64,000 nucleotides of DNA from Pelosinus sp. IPA-1 (GCF_030269905.1 NZ_BSVC01000001.1:248001-312000); one strand, 5' to 3'. Counted from the first letter of the stretch, positions 36,253 through 46,105 are shown. A program made the numbers and translations. Notes: generated by a model not told the origin, from the letters alone.

Positions 36253-37529
36253 AAAGTTATGAGAAATTCCGTTTTTACCATAGGTTCACTGGTGACCTGG
36301 ATAGTACCGTTATGTGCTTCGATAATCAATTTGGCAATCGATAACCCTAATCCTGTACCGCCTTTAAAACGAGATGTATCTACTTGATAGAAACGATCAA
36401 AAATCTTCCCTAGGTGTTTTGGGGGAATTCCTTCGCCAGTATCGGAAAAAGTGAGAATGATATTTTTGGAAATTTGTTGTAAATGCAGAGAAATTTGCCC
36501 ACTTGCTGGGGTATGACGAATCGCATTATCAAATAAAATAGTTATTACTTGCCTGATGGTTCCTTCATCGCCATAACAATAAATATCTGGATTAACTAAA
36601 ACATGAAGTTTCAGATCTTTGGTAGCAGCTAAAGGACTGAGTGATGCTAATGAACGTGTTATCGCTTCACTTAGAGAAAAGTGCTTCTTTTCGATTAGCG
36701 GTTGCTTAGAATCGGCACGCGCAAGAAAGAGTAAGGAATTTACCAATTTGGCCATAGCATCCGATTCTTCTTTAATATTATGTAACCATTTATACTGACT
36801 TGCGACCGTTTCTCCTTGGTTATCGAAGACAATTTCTAAATTAGTTTGCATGATGGTTAGGGGGGTACGCAGTTCATGAGAAACATCTGCTAAAAAGCAT
36901 TTTTGCTGCTCCCACGCATTACGAATAGGAATTATAGCGCGATTCGCCATATAAAGACTTCCACCTAGAGATAAGAGGAGGCATATGAAACCAATGAAAA
37001 GTAAGGCAGTCACAAGGCTGCGAAGTAATTCTTTTTCCCGCTGAAAGTTTTGGAAAAGCAGCAGCATTCCAGGTTGGTTCTGAAGAGGAACTTTACAATA
37101 ATAGTAATAAATGTCTTGAGAAGTAATAGTGCCTGTTGTCTCTACCTTATCTAAGGTTTTTTCCACAAGAGCAGACAATTGGCTAGGTTCTAAGGGTTGT
37201 GTAGAAGATTCAAAAAAAATCTCGCTGCTAGGACCAGTTTTAACAAAGAAAATGAGTGGATGGTCTGGTCGAGGGCCTGGTGGCGGGGGAAAAGAAGGGC
37301 GTTGCTCACCATTTGGTGGGCGATCTTCCCGATTAATTGGACCATTAAGGGGGATATCTTTAATAATACCAGCTTGGATATCAAAGATTATTTTTCTAGT
37401 AAAATCTTCTGTATGGGTCTTCATTTGACTTTCAGCAAAAAAATAAGTCCCTATGGTTAAGATTAAGAAAAGTGCGGCAATGATCACCAAATTAATAAGT
37501 GTAAGCTGTAAACGTAGTTTATGAAACAT
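36240..37529 (-). CDS. Sensor histidine kinase
   Basis: A 429-residue membrane kinase: helix 1 near residues 5-27, an extracytoplasmic domain of about 130 residues with a proline-rich stretch (PPPGPRPDHPL), helix 2 (LVTALLFIGFICLLLSLGGSLY), HisKA with phosphohistidine in DVSHELRTPLTIM, and HATPase (DTGEGIPP, GGTGLGLSIAKL). HAMP is not evident between helix 2 and HisKA. GAGG at 9 bases selects ATG 37529 over a TTG at 37544. It overlaps the regulator end by 11 bases. The signal is unknown. Confidence 0.9.
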   Translation of the reverse strand: MFHKLRLQLTLINLVIIAALFLILTIGTYFFAESQMKTHTEDFTRKIIFDIQAGIIKDIPLNGPINREDRPPNGEQRPSFPPPPGPRPDHPLIFFVKTGPSSEIFFESSTQPLEPSQLSALVEKTLDKVETTGTITSQDIYYYYCKVPLQNQPGMLLLFQNFQREKELLRSLVTALLFIGFICLLLSLGGSLYMANRAIIPIRNAWEQQKCFLADVSHELRTPLTIMQTNLEIVFDNQGETVASQYKWLHNIKEESDAMAKLVNSLLFLARADSKQPLIEKKHFSLSEAITRSLASLSPLAATKDLKLHVLVNPDIYCYGDEGTIRQVITILFDNAIRHTPASGQISLHLQQISKNIILTFSDTGEGIPPKHLGKIFDRFYQVDTSRFKGGTGLGLSIAKLIIEAHNGTIQVTSEPMVKTEFLITLPIS

Positions 37530-38193
37530 ATTGTTTATCCTCAAAGAAATAACCTACACCACGTACGGTTCTAATCGAAGTAGTATTGAGCTTCTTTCTT
37601 AAATAATGAATATAAAGATCCACGTTCGCAATTTCAGTACCGGAATAGTAGCCCCAAATTTTTTCAAAGATACGTTCCTTGGTAATAACTTGTCCTAAAT
37701 TTGACATTAAAAGTTCCAATAAAAGTGATTCCTTGACGCTAAGTTGAATAATTTCATTTTCTTTTGTTACTTCACCACGTAAAGGGTCAAACATCATTTC
37801 TGGAATTGTAATCTTGGCACTAACGAGTTCTTTGTTTTTTCTTCTGCTAAGTGCCCGCAATCTAGCAAGTAATTCTTCAGAAGAAAAAGGTTTGACTAGA
37901 TAATCGTCTGCTCCAGCATCTAAACCTTGGACACGATCCTTAAGAGTATCCTTCGCTGTGAGAAATAAGACGGGAGTAGCAAAACCTTCATGACGAAATT
38001 CCTGTAAGATCGAGATACCATCTAGCTTAGGAAGCATTCGATCAAGAATGATTATATCATAGATGCCAGTTAAGGCCATTTCAATACCTGTTTCTCCATC
38101 CGAGGCAATATCAGTATCGTAACCACTCTTTTTCAGCAAATAGGATAACGCATCAGCCAAGCGATGTTCATCTTCGATGAGTAATAGCTTCAT
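37519..38193 (-). CDS. OmpR-family response regulator
   Basis: A 224-residue regulator: MKLLLIEDE start, phosphoacceptor near D51 in IIILDRMLPKLDG, K in YLVKPFSSEE, then a winged-helix domain (LSVKESLLLELLM, VDLYIHYLRKKL). AAAGGAG selects ATG 38193; the longer frame to 38220 has no site. The pair resembles QseB/PmrA-type systems in length. Divergent from zwf, whose promoter lies in the shared spacer. Confidence 0.92.
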   Translation of the reverse strand: MKLLLIEDEHRLADALSYLLKKSGYDTDIASDGETGIEMALTGIYDIIILDRMLPKLDGISILQEFRHEGFATPVLFLTAKDTLKDRVQGLDAGADDYLVKPFSSEELLARLRALSRRKNKELVSAKITIPEMMFDPLRGEVTKENEIIQLSVKESLLLELLMSNLGQVITKERIFEKIWGYYSGTEIANVDLYIHYLRKKLNTTSIRTVRGVGYFFEDKQYVS

Positions 38194-38307
38194 AGACAAA
38201 CTCCTTTCCATTATATACATTATTTTATATCATCATTCTTTGAATTGCATTTAATTTTGGATAGAAAGGAAAAAAGATGTAGAAAAATAATCGGCTTTAC
38301 GGATACG

Positions 38308-38336
38308 TTGTCATTATATAGTTAATTTGGGATAAT
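38308..38336 (+). promoter_or_regulatory. Promoter upstream of zwf
   Basis: TTGTCA (38308-38313), 17-base spacer, GATAAT (38331-38336). It leaves a leader of about 100 bases before the zwf ATG. Confidence 0.5.
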
Positions 38337-38442
38337 ATATAAGAAGACAGGAGTTTTAGATAGAAATAAAGAATGTCTAGTGATATAGATACATGATTTT
38401 AGTCAATTTCATAATTATAAAAAGAAATTGTGGGGTGAGTAG

Positions 38443-39960
38443 ATGTTACGCGATGTAAAGATAGGTCCTACTGTTATTGTTATTTTTGGTGCATCTGGTG
38501 ACTTAACCCGAAGAAAAATCATACCAGCTATTTATAATTTATTTATTGATGGCTGGTTGCCAGAAACGTTCTCTATCGTGGGAGTAGCACGTACAGCTTC
38601 CACAGATGAGGCCTTTTGTCATCAATTACGTGAAGGTGTGGATACCTTTTCCCGGAGGGGGAAAGCAAAAGAGGAGGAGTGGAGTAAATTTGCCTCAGCT
38701 ATAAAATATATGGCAGCTGATTATAATGACAGGCAAACCTATCTTTCTCTTTTAGAAGATCTGGATGCAGGGTGGCGGCAGTCAGCCAATAAAATATTTT
38801 ATCTTGCTACACCGCCCACCTTATTTACCGTCATTGTAGAGCAATTGGGACAGCTCAAAGCATTCCGTGGAGAAAAAAACTATCGTATTGTCATTGAAAA
38901 ACCATTTGGCAAAGATTTAGAGTCAGCTCGTGCCTTGAATCAATCATTAACAGAAGTTTTTGATGAAGCCCAAATTTACCGGATTGATCACTATTTAGGA
39001 AAAGAGACAGTACAAAACATTTTAGCCTTCCGTTTTGCAAATGCCATGTGGGAACCTATTTGGAACCGTAGTTATATTGATCATGTTCAGATAACCGTAG
39101 CTGAAAAAGTGGGAGTTGGCAGGCGGGGGGGTTATTATGAGGGGGCAGGAGCCTTGCGTGATATGGTTCAAAATCACTTGCTGCAAGTAATGTGTCTGGT
39201 GGCAATGGAACCTCCTACTTCCTTTCAGGCAGATGAAATTCGTAATAAGAGGGTTGATGTACTAAGTGCCATTCGTCCAATTGAAAAGGATGAGGTAGAA
39301 AAATTTGCTGTGCGGGGACAGTACGATAGGGGCGTTGTGGATGATCAGCCCGTTCCCGCTTATCGGGAAGAAGAAAATGTGGCAGAGGATTCTGGGAAGG
39401 AAACTTTTGTGGCCATGAAATTATACATTGACAATTGGCGCTGGCAGGGAGTACCTTTTTATTTGCGAACTGGTAAGCACTTGCCAGGCCGTGTTTCCGA
39501 AATCTCACTACAGTTTCGTCCCGTTCCCCATCATCCCTTTTCGGACAGCGTCACTCCTGCTAATCGTCTTGCGATTCAAATTGAACCGAAAGAAGGTATT
39601 ATGCTGCGTACCCAGGCAAAGGAACCTGGACTTGGCATGAAAATAAAACCGGTAGAAATGCATTATACATATCAAGAGGTTTTTAAATCTGCCTCTCCGG
39701 AAGCGTATGAAACCTTGCTGTTAGATGTGGTTCGTGGAGATCCTAGCTTATTTATGAGAAATGATCAAGTAGAAATGGCTTGGTCTGTCTTAGGTTCCGT
39801 GCTAGAAATTTGGGAGAATTCGATACCCGTTGATTTCCCGAATTATGCCCCTGGCGAATGGGGACCTAAAGGAGCAGAAGATTTAATTACACGGGATGGA
39901 AGAAGCTGGTTAGTGCCTGCATGTTTGGAATCCAATAGAAAGGATGGAATATGCCCATGA
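38443..39960 (+). CDS. zwf: Glucose-6-phosphate 1-dehydrogenase
   Basis: First enzyme of the oxidative pentose phosphate pathway, oxidising glucose 6-phosphate to 6-phosphogluconolactone with NADP+. The 505 residues include the dinucleotide site [12 protein letters not shown] near the N-terminus, the active-site [13 protein letters not shown], the substrate EKPFGKD and RTGKHLP. TGGGGTGAG precedes the ATG. It overlaps pgl by 10 bases, a common operon arrangement. No gnd (6-phosphogluconate dehydrogenase) follows in this window. Confidence 0.96.
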   Translation: MLRDVKIGPTVIVIFGASGDLTRRKIIPAIYNLFIDGWLPETFSIVGVARTASTDEAFCHQLREGVDTFSRRGKAKEEEWSKFASAIKYMAADYNDRQTYLSLLEDLDAGWRQSANKIFYLATPPTLFTVIVEQLGQLKAFRGEKNYRIVIEKPFGKDLESARALNQSLTEVFDEAQIYRIDHYLGKETVQNILAFRFANAMWEPIWNRSYIDHVQITVAEKVGVGRRGGYYEGAGALRDMVQNHLLQVMCLVAMEPPTSFQADEIRNKRVDVLSAIRPIEKDEVEKFAVRGQYDRGVVDDQPVPAYREEENVAEDSGKETFVAMKLYIDNWRWQGVPFYLRTGKHLPGRVSEISLQFRPVPHHPFSDSVTPANRLAIQIEPKEGIMLRTQAKEPGLGMKIKPVEMHYTYQEVFKSASPEAYETLLLDVVRGDPSLFMRNDQVEMAWSVLGSVLEIWENSIPVDFPNYAPGEWGPKGAEDLITRDGRSWLVPACLESNRKDGICP

Positions 39961-40709
39961 TTAGGATTTATGATGATGTAGATGCACTCGGGTTAGGAGT
40001 CGCTGAATTATTCGTAGAAAAGGCATGTAAAGCAGTAAAAGAGCGGGGGCGATTTACCCTCTCACTAGCGGGTGGGGAAACACCACGGCGAATTTACGAG
40101 ATGCTAGGTAAAGCGCCCTACAATCATCTCATTCCCTGGGAAAAGGTTCATGTGTATTGGGGAGATGAAAGGTATGTATCAGCCAATGACAGCCAAAGTA
40201 ATCAAGGTATGGCCCGTAAAGCTTTATTAGAGCGTGTATCCATTCCCCCCGAACAGATTTACCCTATTGTTTGCGAATCAACTCCTCAGCAGACAGCAGA
40301 GGATTATGAAAAGGTCATTACTGCCAATTTCTATGGACAGACTCCAGCTTTTGATTTTATCTTCCTCGGTTTAGGGGCGGATGGCCATACAGCCTCTTTA
40401 TTCCCGTTTACTTCTGTACTAAATGAGAAAGACCGCTGGGTTGGCCATGTGCATCTACTTGACTTAGATAGCCATCGCGTGACTTTGACAGCTCCTCTGA
40501 TTAATCATGGGGTAACTATCGTATTCATGGTAACTGGTGCCGCTAAAGCCGAAATTGTTCGAGAAGTACTTGAAGGACCTAAGGATATTCAACGATTACC
40601 CTCTCAACTGATTGCACCGCAAAATGGTGAGTTATATTGGATGCTAGATCAAGCTGCAGGTAAGTTGTTACAAAAAAATAAAGAAGACTTGATTCAGATG
40701 GAGTTTTAA
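39951..40709 (+). CDS. pgl: 6-phosphogluconolactonase with a repeat-derived C-terminus
   Basis: Hydrolyses 6-phosphogluconolactone, the product of Zwf. The 252-residue protein of the DevB/SOL family shows [24 protein letters not shown] and [22 protein letters not shown] precedes ATG 39951, inside the zwf end. The final nine residues, KEDLIQMEF, and the stop are read from the first 31 bases of repeat R2 copy 2, so the original stop was replaced when the repeat arrived. The catalytic core is intact, and the family tail is variable, so the enzyme is probably active. Confidence 0.93.
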   Translation: MPMIRIYDDVDALGLGVAELFVEKACKAVKERGRFTLSLAGGETPRRIYEMLGKAPYNHLIPWEKVHVYWGDERYVSANDSQSNQGMARKALLERVSIPPEQIYPIVCESTPQQTAEDYEKVITANFYGQTPAFDFIFLGLGADGHTASLFPFTSVLNEKDRWVGHVHLLDLDSHRVTLTAPLINHGVTIVFMVTGAAKAEIVREVLEGPKDIQRLPSQLIAPQNGELYWMLDQAAGKLLQKNKEDLIQMEF

Positions 40710-40911
40710 CTCCATCTGAATCTTAGTAGCACTTATCCAGGGACTTAGCCGCTCTTAACTCCAACTTATATAAGTGAGCCTTGGATTCGAAAATCCTTAG
40801 AGCGAACTTACTTCTAGTTTTACAGACTGTTATCCTAACCAGAGGGCAGGATATTACAGGCTGTTAACGAGATGAAGATGGGAGTCTTAGAGCGGTTTAG
40901 TCATCGGATAA
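40679..40911 (+). repeat. Dispersed 233-bp structured repeat R2, copy 2
   Basis: Same ends as copy 1 (TAAAGAAGACTTGATTCAG to GTCATCGGATAA), plus strand. The left hairpin (GATTCAGATGGAGT with ACTCCATCTGAATC) overlaps the pgl stop. More substitutions than copy 3 in the middle, but the closing stem CCGCTCTTAACTCC with GGGAGTCTTAGAGCGG is kept. Confidence 0.85.
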
Positions 40912-40920
40912 AAGGTAATA

Positions 40921-40966
40921 GACTAAGACTCCCTATATGCCACGTAGCATATAGGGAGTCTTAGTC
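40921..40966. terminator. Strong hairpin between converging pgl and korB
   Basis: A perfect 20-base stem (40921-40940 with 40947-40966) and 6-base loop. The T-run is poor on both strands, yet position between converging ends suggests bidirectional termination. Confidence 0.7.
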
Positions 40967-40971
40967 TATCC

Positions 40972-41835
40972 TTAGTACAGTTTTTGCATGAGGTTTGTGA
41001 TATCAATATTATCAATTTTTTGTTTGGCCAAAGGCTGGTGAGAGAGTTGGGGCAGTGAATCTTGAAAAGTGGGGCGCAAAGTTTGATAATATAGGCCTAT
41101 GGGAATTTGCTCACCCCATAATCCAGCAAAGGTTAGTGCTTTTTCTAAATCAGCAGGATCATACCCTTCCATTTCTTCAATGGGTTTTACACGCTGTTGA
41201 TACCACTGATAGGTATTGGTGTGATTAAAAGAGACACAAGGTTGCAGGATATCAATCACTGCAAAACCTGGATGGGAAATGGCCTGTTCCATAAGGGAAA
41301 CCAGCTGAGTGCTATTGCCAACAAAAGCCCGAGCAACAAAAGTAGCCCCTACATTTAAGGCCATCTTTACGATATTAATAGGATGCTCGACGTTGCCAAG
41401 GGGGGCGGGAGTGAATTTTGTTACTGCTCCTAAGTCACTTGTGGGGGATGACTGTCCTTTTGTCAAACCATAGATTTGATTGTTATGAATAAAATAGGTT
41501 ATATCTATATTACGCCTTGCCGTATGGACAAAATGTCCCATGCCAAGGCCCATGCCATCACCGTCACCGCCTTCTGCGATTACAGTAAGATTATGATTGG
41601 CTAATTTAACCCCAGTTGCTACAGGTAAAGACCGTCCATGTAATGTTTCAATTCGGTAAGTATTCATGTATTGGCCAATTTTACTAGAGCAGCCAATTCC
41701 CGTTGCTAACACAGTTTGCTCTAAGTCAAGGTTTAGGGAAGTCATAGCTTTCTTGAGTGCCATAAAAATTCCATAGTCACCACAGCCGGCACACCAAGTA
41801 GGGACATAAGGCAGATTAATATCATGAGCAGCCAT
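40972..41835 (-). CDS. korB: 2-oxoacid:ferredoxin oxidoreductase, beta subunit
   Basis: The thiamine-diphosphate and [4Fe-4S] subunit, 287 residues. Cluster cysteines appear in WCAGCGDYG, GIGCSSKIG and ILQPCVSFN; the ThDP/Mg site is GGDGDGMGLGMGHF with NNQIYGLTKGQ. The enzyme oxidatively decarboxylates a 2-oxoacid, most likely 2-oxoglutarate (or makes it from succinyl-CoA), to an acyl-CoA with reduced ferredoxin. Its ATG overlaps the alpha stop (TAATG), with AAGGAGGTGC upstream, so synthesis is coupled for equal amounts. Pyruvate or branched-chain substrates cannot be excluded. Confidence 0.9.
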   Translation of the reverse strand: MAAHDINLPYVPTWCAGCGDYGIFMALKKAMTSLNLDLEQTVLATGIGCSSKIGQYMNTYRIETLHGRSLPVATGVKLANHNLTVIAEGGDGDGMGLGMGHFVHTARRNIDITYFIHNNQIYGLTKGQSSPTSDLGAVTKFTPAPLGNVEHPINIVKMALNVGATFVARAFVGNSTQLVSLMEQAISHPGFAVIDILQPCVSFNHTNTYQWYQQRVKPIEEMEGYDPADLEKALTFAGLWGEQIPIGLYYQTLRPTFQDSLPQLSHQPLAKQKIDNIDITNLMQKLY

Positions 41836-43580
41836 TAGAAAAGCACCTCCTTGATTTTTGCCAGAATTTCAGAAGGAAGAAAGGCACGAGAATTATATTT
41901 TAGAAAAGTATAATCTGTTTTATGCCCAGTATTCGCCCGAAGAATGCTACCAAGCTGGGCTGTCTTATTGCCTTCAATTAGCAGGGTTTTCTTTGCTTGT
42001 TGTAAGACTAGTTCAGTAGCAGTGATAGGGAAAGGAGATATGTATAAAATTTGTAAGAAGTTAACGGAAATATTTTGACTCGCGGCCAGTTCCATAGCTT
42101 CTAAAATAGCGCCTTTAGTTGAGCCCCAAGCAATAATTGTTAGGTCAGCATTTGGAGGACCATAGAATTTAATAGCCGGTATTTCTTTTTCCATCGCAGG
42201 TAGCTTGTTATATAACTTATCCATACTATTGACTGTTACCATTGGCTCATTAAGGGCATATTCTTTATTCCCCGAGCTGTAAAACCCATCTTCTCCGTGG
42301 GTATAGCTAGTGGCAATATGGCGTCCACCTACCTGACCTGGGATAGCCCGAGCTGAAATTCCATCGGGAGTGTTTTCGTAGCGAAGATAAGGCTGCTCTT
42401 TGGCTTCAAAAAGCTTACCACGCTCTATCGTCAAACTTTCGGTGGCAAATGGAAGTTGAGAAACAGAGGAATCAGCTAAAAATTTATCTGTCAAGATGAT
42501 GCAAGGCACTTGATATGTATCTGCTAAGTTAAAGATGCGAAAGGTTTCATAAAAACATTCTTCAATATCACCAGGGGCTAAGACGATCCGAGGAAACTCG
42601 CCTTGAGAGGCGTGGACAACAAAATTTAAGTCAGCTTGCGCCGTTCTGGTGGGTAATCCTGTGCTAGGACCACCACGTTGGGCATTTACCATTACTAGAG
42701 GTATTTCCGCTTGTGCAGCAAAGCCTAACGCTTCTACCATTAAGGCGAAACCACCACCACTGGTGGAACCTATGGCTCGTGTACCAGCAAAAGAGGCACC
42801 AATTAACATATTAATCGCGGCTATTTCATCTTCTGCCTGCTTAAATACTAAACCATACTCGGCACCATGATCCGCTAAATAGCTTAGGACACTAGAACCT
42901 GGTGTCATTGGATAGCCAGCGGAAAATTTGCATCCTGCTTTAATAGCTGCTATAGAAATGGCTTCATTGCCGTTAATCAACATTTTTGGTTCGGCTTTTG
43001 GTTCAAAAGGGAAAGGAAAGGTTTTGGAACTAGACAAGGTTTCCATCACAAGATGATAGACTTCATCTAAAATTTGAATGTTTTCTTGTTGTATTTTTTC
43101 ATTGTGAAACTCAGTTTTCATTACGTCAATGAGTATCTGTTTTGGATATCCTGTGAAAGCTGCAAAAGCACCTAACATGGCACTATTTATCATGATTTTT
43201 GCTCCGCCCTTGGGAATAGAGCTTGCTAAAGCTACAGGACATAACAAGGTTCCCTCTGGGACCTTTGTTGCATCTATTTTTGTTGTGGTGGCATCATATA
43301 GTACAATAGCACCTGGGTTTAGTTTATCAGCATAACAGTCAAAAGCTTGCTGAGAAAATAACCCTAAGAAATCAATGGTTTCTTCATAAGCTGTTATTGG
43401 CTTATCTGATAAACGTACTAAACAAGAATTCAATCCGCCTTGGATCAAGGATGGATATTCATTTACTACAAAAGACCACAATCCACTACGATTTGCTCCT
43501 TTAGCAATGATGGAGCCAGCACTCATCACTCCATAACCTGCTTCACCGCCAAAGAGGCAAGTATAATAGCTTTTGTTCAT
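41835..43580 (-). CDS. korA: 2-oxoacid:ferredoxin oxidoreductase, fused gamma-alpha subunit
   Basis: A 581-residue fusion. Residues 1-190 are the gamma domain (GGEAGYGVMSAGSIIAKGA), then the pyrimidine-binding alpha domain (GNEAISIAAIKAGCKFSAGY, STSGGGFALMVEALGFA) and the transketolase C-terminal domain (AWGSTKGAILEAMELA). No ferredoxin-like delta subunit is encoded nearby, as is usual for the KorAB type. AGGAGG precedes the ATG. Confidence 0.9.
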   Translation of the reverse strand: MNKSYYTCLFGGEAGYGVMSAGSIIAKGANRSGLWSFVVNEYPSLIQGGLNSCLVRLSDKPITAYEETIDFLGLFSQQAFDCYADKLNPGAIVLYDATTTKIDATKVPEGTLLCPVALASSIPKGGAKIMINSAMLGAFAAFTGYPKQILIDVMKTEFHNEKIQQENIQILDEVYHLVMETLSSSKTFPFPFEPKAEPKMLINGNEAISIAAIKAGCKFSAGYPMTPGSSVLSYLADHGAEYGLVFKQAEDEIAAINMLIGASFAGTRAIGSTSGGGFALMVEALGFAAQAEIPLVMVNAQRGGPSTGLPTRTAQADLNFVVHASQGEFPRIVLAPGDIEECFYETFRIFNLADTYQVPCIILTDKFLADSSVSQLPFATESLTIERGKLFEAKEQPYLRYENTPDGISARAIPGQVGGRHIATSYTHGEDGFYSSGNKEYALNEPMVTVNSMDKLYNKLPAMEKEIPAIKFYGPPNADLTIIAWGSTKGAILEAMELAASQNISVNFLQILYISPFPITATELVLQQAKKTLLIEGNKTAQLGSILRANTGHKTDYTFLKYNSRAFLPSEILAKIKEVLF

Positions 43581-43717
43581 AGCAGTATCCTCCTAGATAT
43601 TATTTGTATATAAAACAATTTCGTGAAAATTAAGAATATCCCTTTTAAAATTTTCTAATAAAAGTAAAAAAAATATCAAAATTTGTAAAATGTTCTTGCT
43701 GCAACACCGTAATCGAT

Positions 43718-43777
43718 AGAAATAGGGTCAGTGTTTCCTTTTTTCATGAGTATGAAGGAAACACTGACCCTATTTCT
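43718..43777. repeat. Perfect 23-base inverted repeat
   Basis: 43718-43740 and 43755-43777 are exact reverse complements around a 14-base loop. The arm AGAAATAGGGTCAGTGTTTC resembles the GGGTCAGTG/GGGACAGTG palindromes often found beside IS200/RAYT-type transposases. It is too AT-rich at its base and lacks a T-run, so it does not look like an ordinary terminator. No transposase is nearby. The rest of 43581-43801 holds only the korA promoter region. Confidence 0.7.
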
Positions 43778-43801
43778 CCTATAAGAGGGAGCCTGTGCAT
43801 G

Positions 43802-44044
43802 TTAATACAATTCACCTTTGAGTCTAGCTGCTTCTGCTTGCTGTTCTAAGTAATACCACCTTATAGATTTACCAATAATACATCTCATAGCATCAATTTT
43901 TCCTTCTTTGGCCAACTTTCTCATTTTATCTAAATCAAAGCCATTATAAGAAAAATAGCTTGCTGAGATAAAACCACGATTTTTCAACTTTTTGCGATAT
44001 TGACTCACATCTCTACTGTCTAGTTCAACTTGCCAAATCGCCAT
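43802..44044 (-). CDS. Small hypothetical protein
   Basis: An 80-residue basic cytoplasmic protein of no family known to me, starting AIWQVELDSRDVSQYRKKL. The middle (FDLDKMRKLAKEGKIDAMRC) reads like a helix-turn-helix or helical hairpin, and the end (YYLEQQAEAARLKGELY) is helical. GGGATAGG precedes the ATG at short spacing. No partner genes suggest a role. Composition and codon use agree with a real gene. Confidence 0.5.
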   Translation of the reverse strand: MAIWQVELDSRDVSQYRKKLKNRGFISASYFSYNGFDLDKMRKLAKEGKIDAMRCIIGKSIRWYYLEQQAEAARLKGELY

Positions 44045-44200
44045 ACCTATCCCAGCCTTTCTTGTATTTTATTTTTTAAGTTCATTATACACCTTTTTCA
44101 GAAAAATGATATTGTTTTTGTGTAAATTTATTGTTAAAAAAGCTAGAAAAAAGTATGCATAGTATAGAATGTTTTTTAACAAGAGAAAGTTGTAGTAATA

Positions 44201-44234
44201 AAAAAATACATGCACTTCATCGAAAATGACGAAG
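44201..44234 (-). terminator. Terminator of upp
   Basis: Read on the minus strand, ATACATGCGCTTCGTCA pairs with TGAAGTGCATGTAT with one wobble and is followed by seven T. Confidence 0.85.
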
Positions 44235-44249
44235 CGCATGTATCGCTTT

Positions 44250-44876
44250 CTACTTTGTGCCAAAAATACGGTCACCCGCATCTCCTAGGCCAGGAACAAT
44301 ATAACCGTGATCATTTAATTTTTCATCCACAGCAGCTACATAGATGTCAACATCAGGGTGGGAGTCGTTAATCAATTTAATCCCTTCTGGAGAAGCAACT
44401 AAGCACATGCATTTAATGTTTTTTGCACCTTTATTTTTAAGAATATCAATCGATGCTGCTAAGGAATTACCAGTGGCAAGCATCGGATCAATTAAGATAA
44501 AATCTCTTTCTGCTACATCACTTGGTAATTTGCAGTAATATTCTACTGGCATTAATGTTTTTGGATCCCGATAGAGGCCAATATGCCCAACTTTAACAGC
44601 AGGAATAAGTTTTACTACTCCATTTGTCATACCCAGACCAGCTCGCAAGATGGGAACAATACCCAATTTTTTACCTGATAACATTTTACAAGTACATTTG
44701 GCAACTGGGGTTTCGATTTCAACATCTTCTAGTGGTAAATCTCGAGTAATTTCAAATGCCATTAACATTGAGATTTCTTCTAATAATTCGCGGAATTCTT
44801 TGGTTCCTGTATGTATATTGCGTATTAGGGATAATTTGTGTTGAATTAACGGATGATCAATCACTTTAACATTCAT
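44250..44876 (-). CDS. upp: Uracil phosphoribosyltransferase
   Basis: Salvages uracil to UMP with PRPP. The 208 residues start [15 protein letters not shown] and include the PRPP loop [21 protein letters not shown] and the uracil-binding [14 protein letters not shown] at the extreme C-terminus, the typical full-length pattern. ATG 44876 has GATAGG upstream; the longer frame to 44951 adds 25 residues not found in the family. It is a single-gene unit with its own terminator; no uracil permease is adjacent. Confidence 0.95.
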   Translation of the reverse strand: MNVKVIDHPLIQHKLSLIRNIHTGTKEFRELLEEISMLMAFEITRDLPLEDVEIETPVAKCTCKMLSGKKLGIVPILRAGLGMTNGVVKLIPAVKVGHIGLYRDPKTLMPVEYYCKLPSDVAERDFILIDPMLATGNSLAASIDILKNKGAKNIKCMCLVASPEGIKLINDSHPDVDIYVAAVDEKLNDHGYIVPGLGDAGDRIFGTK

Positions 44877-45048
44877 TTTCCTATCAACTACCTTTCTCAG
44901 TCTATTGAATAATTTACAACAAATCGGATAAAAAAGCAACCTAACAGCCACTTTTATTTTATTTTACTGCATTTTGCATAAGAATCTTCTAATTATGCCT
45001 AGACTATTAAAGAGAATAAATTAGAGTATGTCGATGAGGAGGAGAAGG

Positions 45049-46077
45049 ATGAGCCATATATTTGTTCCGAAAAGGGTTTTTTTTGAACCAAAGGCTTTGG
45101 ATTATCCCAAGGGAAAAGAAATATATGAACGGTTACAAGATATGAAGGTGCCTATTTCATTTACAGGTTCTCATAATCGAGTTACTGGCATACCTGGAAA
45201 AACCACTCAGGAGGCATACCAAGAGGCTAAAAGTACCTTAGTGGTGGGGGTTAGGAAGAAGTTAGATTTTGCTGGATGCAAGCCCTCGGCCCACTATCAA
45301 CTGCCGTTAACGACGAGCTGTTCTAGCATGTGTGAATACTGTTATTTAGCAACTACTCTAGGTAAAAAACCATACCTTAGAGTCTATGTAAATATTGATG
45401 AGATATTGGATCAGGCATCTCACTATATGAAGGAGCGTGCACCAGAGGTAACTTGGTTTGAAGGGGCTGCTACTTCTGATCCCATTCCTACAGAGTATTT
45501 AACAGGACTACTATATAAAACAATTGAGTTTTTTGGTGCAGAGCCTTTAGGACGTTTCCGTTTTGTTACTAAGCATGATCAGGTGGATTCTCTATTAACA
45601 GCTAAGCATCAAGGACACACACGATTTCGCTTCAGTATAAACGCTGCAAAGATTATCGAAAAATATGAGCATAAAACACCATCCCTTAGCCAAAGAGTTA
45701 CTGCTGCTGCCAAAGTAGCAATTCATGGCTATCCCATTGGTTTTATTATTGCACCTATTTTTTATTATCCAGGTTGGGAAGCCGATTATCATGAGTTAGT
45801 AAAAGAGTTAGATATACAGCTTCCCCATGAAGTACGTAAAGATGTTACCTTCGAATTAATATCTCATCGATTTACAACCAAGGCAAAAAGAAACATTCTA
45901 GAAATATTTCCGCAAACGACCTTGCCTTTAGAGGAAGAAGAACGCAAGTATAAGTACGGACAATTTGGCTATGGTAAGTATGTTTATCAAAGTGAGACCA
46001 TGAAGGACATGAAAACATATATGCAAAAGGAAATACAGAACTATTTTCCCCAAGCTCAAATCGATTATTTTGTATAA
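45049..46077 (+). CDS. splB: Spore photoproduct lyase
   Basis: A radical-SAM enzyme that repairs the thymine dimer 5-thyminyl-5,6-dihydrothymine in germinating spores. The 342 residues carry the cluster cysteines C91, C95 and C98 in CSSMCEYC and tyrosines Y97 and Y99, at the same positions as in Bacillus subtilis SplB. The region around residue 141 reads WFEGAATSDP, with alanine where Bacillus has the hydrogen-donor cysteine 141 (FEAACTSD), so radical quenching must differ. GAGGAGGAGAAGG selects ATG 45049 over 45028. It supports the organism being an endospore former. No splA regulator gene is present. Confidence 0.92.
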   Translation: MSHIFVPKRVFFEPKALDYPKGKEIYERLQDMKVPISFTGSHNRVTGIPGKTTQEAYQEAKSTLVVGVRKKLDFAGCKPSAHYQLPLTTSCSSMCEYCYLATTLGKKPYLRVYVNIDEILDQASHYMKERAPEVTWFEGAATSDPIPTEYLTGLLYKTIEFFGAEPLGRFRFVTKHDQVDSLLTAKHQGHTRFRFSINAAKIIEKYEHKTPSLSQRVTAAAKVAIHGYPIGFIIAPIFYYPGWEADYHELVKELDIQLPHEVRKDVTFELISHRFTTKAKRNILEIFPQTTLPLEEEERKYKYGQFGYGKYVYQSETMKDMKTYMQKEIQNYFPQAQIDYFV

Positions 46078-46105
46078 GGATCTTTCTCCGGTAAGATGAA
46101 GTGAA

